23,565 nucleotides of DNA, from IMG/VR virus record IMGVR_UViG_3300021957_005116, positions 1-23,565 of that record. The stretch is one strand, 5' to 3'. Positions 1 to 6,080 of this stretch are shown here, one piece after another; within the stretch, counting starts at the first letter, position 1; every line of letters begins with the position of its first letter. The notes beneath the pieces are model-generated. The model had not been told where the DNA came from, made no database searches, and saw nothing but the letters and a program-made list of their open reading frames with translations. Position numbers and translations under genes: made by a program. Source of the stretch: a virus.

Positions 1-176
1 GAATCATACTCTTCATGAAATAAATTGTCTAAATCCATACGGTCTCTAGCTTCTTCCATCCATTCATGACATTTCCACGGATTCCAACGTGAAACATTCT
101 CTGCTTCTCGAATTGTACGCTTAATACCCCAGTCTGAATATCCTACGGCATTAAGTGGATTTACAATTCTATCCAT
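1..176 (-). CDS. Hypothetical phage protein, partial (C-terminus beyond the window)
   Basis: An open frame starts at an ATG at 176-174 on the minus strand and runs off the left edge without a stop (58 codons visible). The start overlaps the last codons of the 57-aa gene to its right, the usual tight coupling here. The visible protein begins MDRIVNPLNAVGYSDWGIKR and is rich in Trp and charged residues; no signal peptide or membrane segment is seen. I do not recognise the family. Because it continues outside the window, its real length and domain content are unknown. Confidence 0.6.
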   Translation of the reverse strand, partial: MDRIVNPLNAVGYSDWGIKRTIREAENVSRWNPWKCHEWMEEARDRMDLDNLFHEEYD

Positions 177-342
177 TACTTGCTTCCTTCTCATTATTTC
201 TATAATCAATTAGTATTTCAATGATGTATCGTGCAGCAAAAAACTCACCATAGTCTTGTTTCATATCTTGATACTCGTCCATAACAAACGGCGCATTTTG
301 ATAAAAGAATGTTTTTGCTTCACTTATAGTTGGTCTTTTCAT
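169..342 (-). CDS. Hypothetical small protein, 57 aa
   Basis: A complete minus-strand frame of 57 codons begins at ATG 342-340 and stops with TAG at 171-169. The start has a clear Shine-Dalgarno-like AAGGAAG a few bases upstream, and a T4-type late promoter motif lies 28 bases before the ATG. The protein is acidic and aromatic-rich (for example YIIEILIDY near the C-terminus) and would be soluble and mostly helical. Its last codons overlap the start of the next minus-strand gene. No family is recognised. The call rests on start signals and tight packing. Confidence 0.65.
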   Translation of the reverse strand: MKRPTISEAKTFFYQNAPFVMDEYQDMKQDYGEFFAARYIIEILIDYRNNEKEASNG

Positions 343-369
343 GATCTTCCTTAATTTTTATTGATTAAC

Positions 370-377
370 TATTTATA
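370..377 (-). promoter_or_regulatory. T4-type late promoter motif (TATAAATA)
   Basis: The minus strand reads TATAAATA exactly, the consensus -10 element used by T4-type late sigma factors (gp55), which need no -35 box. It sits 28 bases upstream of the 57-aa gene, in the only non-coding gap between minus-strand genes. Such 8-mers also occur by chance in AT-rich DNA; two others in this window lie inside plus-strand genes. Position is the main support. Confidence 0.5.
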
Positions 378-400
378 CATCTTTAAAGAGAATTATGCAA

Positions 401-1099
401 TCATAAAATAGATACAGACTGCTCGCGTTCCAGATAAGTAAGCATAAAAGACCTAACATCATTTATATTTGAAGTAAAATTAAAATGATTTACAATATTC
501 ATATACTCTGATTCAAATATGTCATCGTTAGTTGAGAATAGTTTATATATATCAATATTAAAAGCCTTATTGTGAGGATTACGCATTAGTTTAAGTCTGT
601 CTTTAGCATATTCATTAGGGTGTCTTATATAATCTTTTTTAAATAGTAAATATCTTTGTTTAACTATAGCATGCATATCAGAAGTGTATAACCAAACACA
701 AGGCCTAGACATGTGATATATAAAATCTAAAGTACAATATATAAAACTTTGTAAACTGCCTTGTTTATTATAATAGTCTATTACATGCTGCAAAGGATAT
801 TTAGAAAAAGATCTTGGATTATACATGGAAGTATGAGCTGTTACATAATTAATTCTTTTATTTCTATCTAATCTAGTATCTACCCAGCTACCTTCTTCTG
901 GATAACACAAAGGCGGATAGTTAGGTTTTTTATCCCAGTTCATTATACTACTATCCCACCATACTTCTTTGTGACTAGCTAGAATCCTTAATACAGCATG
1001 ACCTCTAAAACCATGAGGAGCAATAAGAGGTTGACATCTACTGTCTAAACTATTAAAAAAAGTAGCTACTTTTATAGGATCAAGGTCTTCTTCGCGCAT
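401..1099 (-). CDS. Uncharacterised protein, 232 aa, possible degenerate sulfotransferase-like P-loop protein
   Basis: This is the longest minus-strand gene, starting at ATG 1099 with GGAAG upstream. It is divergent from the gene at 1158. Around residues 25-48 the protein reads LIAPHGFRGHAVLRILASHK followed by EVWWD. The spacing resembles the phosphate-binding loop of sulfotransferases (loop, helix ending in 'LLxSHPEV'), but the usual PRSGT-type residues are not conserved, so nucleotide binding is doubtful. The rest is rich in Tyr, Asn and Lys with a helical C-terminus; no membrane segment or signal peptide is apparent. A sulfotransferase-like protein would suit a phage with a glycan-modifying island, but this is inference. 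No family assignment is secure. Confidence 0.6.
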   Translation of the reverse strand: MREEDLDPIKVATFFNSLDSRCQPLIAPHGFRGHAVLRILASHKEVWWDSSIMNWDKKPNYPPLCYPEEGSWVDTRLDRNKRINYVTAHTSMYNPRSFSKYPLQHVIDYYNKQGSLQSFIYCTLDFIYHMSRPCVWLYTSDMHAIVKQRYLLFKKDYIRHPNEYAKDRLKLMRNPHNKAFNIDIYKLFSTNDDIFESEYMNIVNHFNFTSNINDVRSFMLTYLEREQSVSIL

Positions 1100-1122
1100 A
1101 AACTTATACTTCCGTTTTTATG

Positions 1123-1151
1123 TTGACCTACTAAATTTTATAACATATAAT
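1123..1151 (+). promoter_or_regulatory. Strong sigma-70-type promoter
   Basis: TTGACC (1123-1128) and TATAAT (1146-1151) are separated by 17 bases, a near-perfect match to the bacterial housekeeping promoter. The expected transcription start, about seven bases after the -10 box, is at or next to A1158, the first base of the ATG of the following gene. It lies in the divergent gap between the minus-strand block and the long plus-strand gene run, so it probably drives the latter with host RNA polymerase. Confidence 0.7.
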
Positions 1152-1157
1152 ACTCAT

Positions 1158-1343
1158 ATGTATTTAACTGAAAAAGATTTAAGATTTGAAATTAGACAAG
1201 TGAACGCTACTATTAATGAGTTAGCGACTGATCAAGCTGGAGATATTACCTATCTACATCAAGAAATTGTTGAATTAAAAAATCAAATACAAATGCTCAC
1301 TGAACAAGTAGAGTTTTTAAAGGATAAATTAAATGAGTCATAA
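1158..1343 (+). CDS. Small coiled-coil protein, 61 aa
   Basis: The ATG at 1158 has no Shine-Dalgarno sequence; instead it sits about seven bases after a consensus -10 box, so the message may be leaderless. There is no other in-frame ATG before residue 45. The second half shows heptad-like spacing of Ile, Leu and Val with charged residues (IVELKNQIQMLTEQVEFLKD), a typical short coiled coil likely to oligomerise. No enzymatic motif is present. Its stop overlaps the next gene by 11 bases, so the two are probably translated together. The function is unknown; a scaffold or partner-binding role is a guess. Confidence 0.65.
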   Translation: MYLTEKDLRFEIRQVNATINELATDQAGDITYLHQEIVELKNQIQMLTEQVEFLKDKLNES

Positions 1344-1593
1344 ATTAGTAGGGTTTGCTGATTCAATAAATTCAGTATATATCCAAAATCAACTACAGTC
1401 AATAGCTAATCAAATTTCTGGACTAGAAATAGAGTTTGGAACTGAAGGTGATAGAAGACTTGCAAAATATACTAAAACACCTAATAGATTTCCTTGTCTC
1501 ATGTTATTTCAAAATGATGTGCATAAAAATCATATTCACTCTAAAATGACAGAAGATTACGCATTAAGATGGGTAAGGGGAGCTATAGGCTAG
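1333..1593 (+). CDS. Small protein with possible thioredoxin-like fold, 86 aa, no CxxC
   Basis: The gene starts inside the end of the coiled-coil gene and ends one base before the aminotransferase gene. The protein order (beta KLVGFAD, helix, beta LEIEFG, a loop ending RFPCLMLF, a beta strand, a C-terminal helix ending RWVRGA) resembles thioredoxin-like proteins, where the Pro in RFPCLMLF would be the conserved cis-proline. The N-terminal CxxC is absent, so redox activity of the classical kind is unlikely. The fold suggestion comes from pattern only, and the protein may be unrelated. Confidence 0.6.
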   Translation: MSHKLVGFADSINSVYIQNQLQSIANQISGLEIEFGTEGDRRLAKYTKTPNRFPCLMLFQNDVHKNHIHSKMTEDYALRWVRGAIG

Positions 1594-1594
1594 T

Positions 1595-2647
1595 ATGCCA
1601 AAGGCAATAGTATGTACACCTCACGATGCTAGAATAAATAAACATCGTAAAGATTATTTAACAGCAGTACATCATTCTATGGATTATCCATTTCAATCAG
1701 AAGATGGCAGAAATCCATCTCCTATGCATCAGCAATTAGAAACTACCTGTAAGCGTTTTAATCCTATAAAATATTGGCAGTTTACTAATTGCTGCACAGA
1801 TTCTTTACAAATAGCATTTCACGTATTGTGTAGGCCTGGAGATACTGTTATTGTTCCTGCATATGGTTGGAGAGCTATAGCTAATGCTCCTCAATTTGTA
1901 GGCTTACATGTTATATATTGCGACATTGATGACACAGGCAATGTAGATTTAAATAAATTAGAAGATCTTATTATAGAGCATAAACCAGCTGCTGTACTAA
2001 TAGTACATAATTTTGGAACCCTAGTAAATGTATCTAAAATAGCTGACACATGTATACTTAATAATGTTCGTATTATAGAAGATGCCGCACCTTCTTTTGT
2101 TATGAATGAACCTTATAAGTATAAGTTAGGTTCTTATTCAGATATAGTATGTTTTTCTTTTGACTTTACTAAGAGTCCTGGTTGTCTAGGAGCAGGAGGA
2201 GGACTTGCTACTAATAATGAAGAGTTATATCATAAGATTAAAACTATAGGATCTCATATCACATCTACACATGGTATAGGTACAAAATCATATTTAGATA
2301 CTATAGCAGCAGGAGTGCTGAATACAGATATAAAATTAATAGAGCAAAATAACTACAGACAACATAGAGTCGATATTGCTACTTACTATATAAACAATCT
2401 TCCCTATAAAACTCTAAACGGAGAAAATTATATATTTCATCGTTTTATTATTTTAACAGATAGAGATATAAAACAAACAGTAATTGAGAAATTTAAATCA
2501 CAAAAAATACTAGCTAAATCTGTATTTAATCCTAATACAAACACTCTTCCTAGGGCAAATGAGTTTACAGAAACAGCAATTGAGCTTCCTTGTCATCAGT
2601 TTATTGATATAAATGACTTAGATTCGAGAATTAAAAACATTTTATGA
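1595..2647 (+). CDS. DegT/DnrJ/EryC1/StrS-family PLP-dependent sugar aminotransferase
   Basis: At 350 aa this is the usual length for the family, which transfers an amino group from glutamate to a keto-deoxy sugar nucleotide. The fold-type I signature is visible: an N-terminal cofactor-binding turn near CCTDSLQ (66-72), the pyridine-binding Asp in IIEDAAPSF (Asp163), and the catalytic lysine in SFDFTKSPGCLGAGGG (Lys193), followed by the Gly-rich stretch typical of DegT proteins. Start and stop overlap tightly with neighbours; its stop overlaps the SDR gene by four bases, and a dehydratase/epimerase plus aminotransferase is a standard pairing for amino-sugar synthesis. All key residues are present, so it should be active. 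Sugar and position (C3 or C4) cannot be read from sequence. Confidence 0.88.
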   Translation: MPKAIVCTPHDARINKHRKDYLTAVHHSMDYPFQSEDGRNPSPMHQQLETTCKRFNPIKYWQFTNCCTDSLQIAFHVLCRPGDTVIVPAYGWRAIANAPQFVGLHVIYCDIDDTGNVDLNKLEDLIIEHKPAAVLIVHNFGTLVNVSKIADTCILNNVRIIEDAAPSFVMNEPYKYKLGSYSDIVCFSFDFTKSPGCLGAGGGLATNNEELYHKIKTIGSHITSTHGIGTKSYLDTIAAGVLNTDIKLIEQNNYRQHRVDIATYYINNLPYKTLNGENYIFHRFIILTDRDIKQTVIEKFKSQKILAKSVFNPNTNTLPRANEFTETAIELPCHQFIDINDLDSRIKNIL

Positions 2648-3594
2648 AAATACTAATAACTGGAGGATTAGGATTTATTGGTAGTCATTTAGTAGCAGCT
2701 TTAGGAAATCAACATACAATAGATATTATTGATAATTTTAATGATGCATATCCTGGATATCAATATATACATAGAGGTAAGCAAGGTCTACAAAAAGTCG
2801 GATTAATAGAACAAAAACATAGACAACAAGCTCTTAAATATAGATTAAATTTGATTAAGGGTAATTTTAAAAAATTATACAGACAATGGACTTTTGAAAT
2901 GTCTGATGATTTTAAAAAAAATAAATATGATTTAATAATAAACTGTGGTTCTTTATGTGAAGCTATATTAAGTCAATATTTTAAGTGCTTTACTCAACAT
3001 ACGATAGTATCAGGAATTAAGAACATAAAAACATGGTTTCCAGATACTCCTTGCTTACACATAAGTAGTAGCATGGTTTATGGCACTTGGGAAGATCTAA
3101 TTGACGAGCAGTGCTCTTTAGGAAGTGTAGACGTGTATGGTCGTTGTAAAATTGAAGCAGAGAAAGCATTAAGCAAAACAGATGTATGCCTTAGACCAAT
3201 TCATGTTTACGGCATGGGAGATGGTAAATTTCCTATTTGGATGAATATAGAAAGACAAATAGCTATTAATAAGCCTGTACTAATAGAACAAGCAGGTTGT
3301 ATCTATATTAATGATTTTGTTCTATCAGTAAAAAATATTATAGACAAATGGAATCCAGGAGCGTATAATATTTCATATGACTTTACTCGCAATCCTGATG
3401 CTATTAAAACAGTATATCCTAAACATTTTAAAACTAAAGAAAAACTAGGACCAACAGGCAAGAAAAGAGGTTTACTCTTATCAAATAAACTTAGACAGAC
3501 TTTTAATTTCGACTACGAGTTTAGAGATTATGAGTCTACTATCAAGGATTATTACGAACAGTATGAAAAATATAAAACCAAGACCCAGAAATAA
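2644..3594 (+). CDS. Extended SDR NAD-dependent epimerase/dehydratase
   Basis: The protein opens with a Rossmann nucleotide-binding motif, TGGLGFIGSH (residues 6-15). The catalytic residues follow: the Ser-rich strand SSSMVYG (141-147) and YGRCK, giving the Tyr-xxx-Lys pair Tyr165/Lys169. At 316 aa it has the normal size of sugar-nucleotide epimerases and dehydratases, acting in the cytoplasm on UDP- or dTDP-sugars. Residues 40-95 and the C-terminus (GPTGKKRG onward) are unusually lysine-rich and poorly typical, so the substrate is not predictable. It overlaps the aminotransferase by four bases, indicating a shared pathway and translational coupling. Confidence 0.82.
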   Translation: MKILITGGLGFIGSHLVAALGNQHTIDIIDNFNDAYPGYQYIHRGKQGLQKVGLIEQKHRQQALKYRLNLIKGNFKKLYRQWTFEMSDDFKKNKYDLIINCGSLCEAILSQYFKCFTQHTIVSGIKNIKTWFPDTPCLHISSSMVYGTWEDLIDEQCSLGSVDVYGRCKIEAEKALSKTDVCLRPIHVYGMGDGKFPIWMNIERQIAINKPVLIEQAGCIYINDFVLSVKNIIDKWNPGAYNISYDFTRNPDAIKTVYPKHFKTKEKLGPTGKKRGLLLSNKLRQTFNFDYEFRDYESTIKDYYEQYEKYKTKTQK

Positions 3595-3607
3595 TGGGAT
3601 AAAAACA

Positions 3608-3925
3608 ATGACTATCTATGTTCGTAATAACGATGTAGATAAAGCTATGCGTATTCTTAAAAAGAAACTTCACAATGAAGGTATGACTAAAGAACTACGT
3701 GAAAAAAGACATTTTACTCCTCCAGGTGAAAAACGTAGATTAGCAGCTAAAGCTGGTAAAAAAAGATGGATTAAAAAACGAGAACAAATAGAACAGCAAA
3801 TGATTCGTAATGAACGAAATGCTATGAGAAAAACAAGGAATAAAAATAAAAATGTTTCCAGACAGAACCAAAATGCAAGTAGACCACATAAAAGGAATAG
3901 TACATCTAGGCCTAAGAGTAACTGA
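3608..3925 (+). CDS. rpsU: Phage-encoded ribosomal protein bS21 homologue with basic C-terminal tail
   Basis: Residues 1-60 follow bS21 closely: IYVRNNDVDKAMRILKKK, an EG turn, then EKRHFTPPGEKRR and a Lys/Arg-rich helix. Cellular bS21 sits on the 30S platform by the 3' end of 16S rRNA and promotes initiation; bS21 genes are known from several phages, including pelagiphages. I chose ATG 3608 because the family starts here; a longer frame from 3530 lies inside the previous gene. The extra 40 residues form a low-complexity Arg/Asn/Ser tail that overlaps the next gene. The tmRNA gene lies less than 1 kb downstream, so the phage carries two ribosome-directed products side by side. Confidence 0.88.
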   Translation: MTIYVRNNDVDKAMRILKKKLHNEGMTKELREKRHFTPPGEKRRLAAKAGKKRWIKKREQIEQQMIRNERNAMRKTRNKNKNVSRQNQNASRPHKRNSTSRPKSN

Positions 3926-4157
3926 TAATCACGTTCAAAATATTGTAATGCCTATCAGAGAAATGTTTAAAATATGCACACCATCTACAAAAAAATATGA
4001 GTGGACTGTAGGAACAATTTATTGGCAATTTTATAGAAAAACAGAACATATAAAATTATTTTTTAAAACTGAGCATGTAGATTTTCATTGGAGATTTAGT
4101 CATGAAGAGTGGGATGATATTACTAAAGAATTGCTAGAGAAAGTAAAAGAAGGTTAA
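3852..4157 (+). CDS. Uncharacterised protein, 101 aa, overlapping bS21
   Basis: The frame begins at ATG 3852 inside the bS21 tail, a 74-base overlap that is long for this genome. Alternative starts are ATG 3873 and ATG 3948, the last lying after the bS21 stop but without a ribosome binding site. The protein is soluble, rich in aromatic and His residues (for example TIYWQFYRKTEHIKLFFK), and ends in an acidic-basic helix. No family is recognised. The C-terminal part looks like a genuine folded protein, so the gene is likely real even if the start is uncertain. Confidence 0.6.
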   Translation: MFPDRTKMQVDHIKGIVHLGLRVTDNHVQNIVMPIREMFKICTPSTKKYEWTVGTIYWQFYRKTEHIKLFFKTEHVDFHWRFSHEEWDDITKELLEKVKEG

Positions 4158-4164
4158 TGCATTC

Positions 4165-4191
4165 TTGCTAACTGCTTGTTTATTATATAAT
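4165..4191 (+). promoter_or_regulatory. Possible sigma-70-type promoter
   Basis: A consensus TATAAT (4186-4191) lies about 30 bases before the ATG at 4221, in one of the few non-coding gaps. The best -35 candidate, TTGCTA (4165-4170), is at a short 15-base spacing, so strength is doubtful. It could drive the small-gene and tmRNA block. Confidence 0.4.
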
Positions 4192-4220
4192 ATGTTTATA
4201 TAACAAATAAGGAGATAACA

Positions 4221-4469
4221 ATGAGAGCGTTCAAAGGAACATTTAAAAAGAAAAATGGTGAGTCAAGAGATATGTTATTTGCTAAAATTTCTGATTTACC
4301 TCAATCGTTTCTTAGCACAATGGTGCAAGGAGCAGGTTCTGAGCAATCATATCCAGCAGGTATGGAACTAGTTTGGGATTTAGAAGCAGACAACTATAGA
4401 GTATTTAATTGGAACTCTGTAGAGTCTGATCCAAAGGAGTTTTCAATTGACGAAAGTTATTTTACCTGA
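4221..4469 (+). CDS. WYL_2/DUF2693-like small phage protein, 82 aa
   Basis: A strong AAGGAG precedes the ATG. The protein (MRAFKGTFKKKNGESRDMLF, then a Leu-Pro turn and MELVWDLEADNYRVFNW) matches what I recall of a small beta-barrel family common in marine T4-like phages and T4 relatives (DUF2693, later WYL_2). The conserved features are the charged 'KGTFKKxxG' strand, the phage-typical 'RxMLFAKxxDLP' segment and the 'WDLEADNYRVFN' strand. An SH3-like barrel with a regulatory or nucleic-acid role has been suggested for the family; the function is unproven. It ends in an acidic tail that overlaps the next small gene. Confidence 0.7.
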   Translation: MRAFKGTFKKKNGESRDMLFAKISDLPQSFLSTMVQGAGSEQSYPAGMELVWDLEADNYRVFNWNSVESDPKEFSIDESYFT

Positions 4470-4593
4470 CGATGATGAAATCAAAGGATCAATAGAAGAA
4501 GATCATATATTAGTAAAATCTGCTACTATTGATTTTGAAGAACTAAAAAAACTAGCTAAACAAAGTGCTTTGAAGAAGCAAGACGAAAGCTGA
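4447..4593 (+). CDS. Small acidic protein with TTG start, 48 aa
   Basis: A short frame begins at TTG 4447 inside the end of the preceding gene, with an excellent AAAGGAG seven bases before it, and ends with TGA at 4591-4593. The protein starts TKVILPDDDEIKGSIEEDH after the initiator, and ends in a Lys-rich helix (IDFEELKKLAKQSALKKQ). There is no membrane segment or known motif. The stop codon falls within the 5' part of the tmRNA acceptor piece, so ribosomes finishing this gene would run onto the tmRNA precursor. It was chosen because the ribosome binding site and frame fit exactly; a TTG start makes it less certain. Confidence 0.6.
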   Translation: MTKVILPDDDEIKGSIEEDHILVKSATIDFEELKKLAKQSALKKQDES

Positions 4594-4835
4594 ACTGGAC
4601 TCGGGGGCAGTACCCGACAGCTCCACCATAAGTACATAATGTGTGTTTTTGATGGGGCTGAACTAGGATCGACAGGTAGTGTATAGTTAAGTGGAGAAGC
4701 AGGTGTGCAAACAACCTTAATCGTAAGACAACTACAAATGCAAACGATAATTTTGCGCCTACAGGTTATGCTCTAGCAGCTTAATACTGGTGGGTATGGG
4801 TTCCACCTAGAAACAGAACGGGCCTTTAATCATAA
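4586..4835 (+). ncRNA. ssrA: tmRNA (ssrA), circularly permuted two-piece type
   Basis: The 3' part comes first. T-stem TCGGG/CCCGA encloses a seven-base loop (4601-4617), then CAGCTCC and encoded ACCA end at 4628. After a 25-base spacer the 5' part starts GGGGCTG (4654-4660), which pairs fully with CAGCTCC in a 7-bp acceptor stem including G3:U70, the alanine identity pair. A D-loop-like GGATCGACAGG follows, then the resume codon GCA at 4740 and a tag frame to TAA 4782-4784. GGTGG/CCACC after the tag forms a hairpin. This order is the alphaproteobacterial (and some cyanobacterial/betaproteobacterial) two-piece form. AGTTAAG (4686) can pair with CTGAACT (4590) with one mismatch, a possible P2 helix. 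The outer ends at 4586 and 4835 are approximate. The T-loop GGCAGTA lacks the usual TT. Confidence 0.95.
4740..4784 (+). other. tmRNA tag-peptide reading frame (ANDNFAPTGYALAA)
   Basis: Beginning at the GCA resume codon the tmRNA encodes A-N-D-N-F-A-P-T-G-Y-A-L-A-A and then TAA. The ANDN start and the terminal ALAA are typical of bacterial tags, the ALAA end being the signal read by ClpXP/ClpAP-type proteases. The tag is therefore expected to mark stalled products for destruction by host proteases rather than protect them. Confidence 0.93.
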
Positions 4836-4846
4836 CGAGAAATATA

Positions 4847-5413
4847 ATGAAAAAAATATACATTCTAGGAAATGGGAGTTTTGCCCAAGAAGTATTTGAG
4901 CAAATAATTGTGGCTAATCAAATTAAAAATTTTGGAGGCTTTATTATCTTAAAGGATAATAAAGCTTTTTGTATAGGAGAAGAAGGTGCTGAAGCATTTA
5001 ATTATCCTCAAGATGCACAATTTATATTAGGTACTGCAAATCCTAAGTGGAGAAAACAATTTTATAACCATTTTCTAGGTTATTATGAGCTTAATATTAA
5101 TCACTGGCCTAATATGTCTGCTCCTAATTCTTATCAGTCCTTAAGTTCTACTATAGGAATTGGTAATTTATTTTTAATGTATACATTAGTAAATGCTAAT
5201 ACACAAATGGGTAATTTTAATTTATTATGCACTTTTACATCTATTAGCGTAAATTGTGCACTAGGAAATCATAATGTACTATCTCCTTATTCTTCTATAT
5301 CAAAAAATGTATGTATAGAAAATTATAATTTATTAGAATCAGGTGAAATTTTATTTGAAGATTTAGAAAGTGACTGTATATTAACTAATGGTGTAGTATA
5401 CGCTAATGATTAA
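4847..5413 (+). CDS. NeuD/PglD-like left-handed beta-helix protein, catalytic His missing
   Basis: The N-terminus (IYILGNGSFAQEVFEQI) is the Rossmann-like sugar-binding part of NeuD/PglD-type acyltransferases, which N- or O-acetylate amino or sialic sugars. The second half (residues 100-165) has repeating hexapeptide-like turns (IGIGN, MGNFN, LGNHN), the left-handed beta-helix. Where active members have a His-Asp ('H-D-C') the protein reads ISVNCALG (133-140), so the general-base His is replaced. At 188 aa it is slightly shorter than the usual 200-210. It starts shortly after the tmRNA with only a weak ribosome site, and overlaps the WbqC-like gene by eight bases. It may be inactive, structural, or use a different base; the family call is good, activity doubtful. 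Confidence 0.72.
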   Translation: MKKIYILGNGSFAQEVFEQIIVANQIKNFGGFIILKDNKAFCIGEEGAEAFNYPQDAQFILGTANPKWRKQFYNHFLGYYELNINHWPNMSAPNSYQSLSSTIGIGNLFLMYTLVNANTQMGNFNLLCTFTSISVNCALGNHNVLSPYSSISKNVCIENYNLLESGEILFEDLESDCILTNGVVYAND

Positions 5414-6080
5414 AGTAGCTGTAATGCAGCCTTATGCGTTTCCTTACTTTGGTTATCTACAACTTATGAAGGCTGTAGATCATTTTGTATTTATGGATGA
5501 TGTTACTTTTATTAAAAAAGGTTGGATGAATAGAAATAAACTTATTGCTAATGGCGAAGAGCAGATCTTTACTATTCCTGTTAGTAAGATTTCTCAGAAT
5601 AAAAAAATTAACGAACATTATATTAGTTCTAAATGGTCTACAAAATTAATTAGGTCAATTCAACACAACTATCAGAAGAGTCCATATTTTAAAGAATATT
5701 CTGTTCATCTTTTTCCACTTATAAAAGAATTAGAAGATAAAAAATTCTCAGATGCTTGTATTTTAATTTTTGAAACTATAGCAGATATACTTAATATAAC
5801 ATCAAAATGGCATTTATCTTCATCATTTGGTGTAGAACATTTAAAAGCAGAACAAAAGATTATTACTATCTGTAATGAATTAGATGCAGATATGTATATA
5901 AATCCTATTGGAGGGTTAAGTCTTAATTTTTATACTCAAGAGCTATTTAATCCAATCCAACTACGTTTCATCAAACGACAAGATTCTTTACCCTCTACAT
6001 CTATAATAGATTTGTTATTTAGTATAGGAGCAGAAGAACTTCGTAATAATATAGATAAATATGAATTGATAAGTAAATGA
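5406..6080 (+). CDS. WbqC-family protein
   Basis: The protein opens with MQPYAFPYFGYLQLMKAVDH and continues with FMDDVTFIKKGWMNRNKL, the diagnostic N-terminal pattern of the WbqC family. Its members sit in O-antigen and sugar clusters and are linked to amino-sugar or lipid-linked glycan modification, but the reaction is not firmly established. At 224 aa it has full length. It overlaps both neighbours by a few bases, so it belongs to the island operon. It is cytoplasmic, with no membrane segment. Confidence 0.85.
   Translation: MIKVAVMQPYAFPYFGYLQLMKAVDHFVFMDDVTFIKKGWMNRNKLIANGEEQIFTIPVSKISQNKKINEHYISSKWSTKLIRSIQHNYQKSPYFKEYSVHLFPLIKELEDKKFSDACILIFETIADILNITSKWHLSSSFGVEHLKAEQKIITICNELDADMYINPIGGLSLNFYTQELFNPIQLRFIKRQDSLPSTSIIDLLFSIGAEELRNNIDKYELISK

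Noticed and set aside
1135-1142. TATAAAAT on the minus strand upstream of the 232-aa gene as a late promoter
   Set aside because: Only six of eight bases match TATAAATA, and the region is already explained by the plus-strand promoter.
4785-4846. Rho-independent terminator after the tmRNA tag
   Set aside because: The GGTGG/CCACC hairpin is not followed by a T-run and fits better as part of the tmRNA coding piece.
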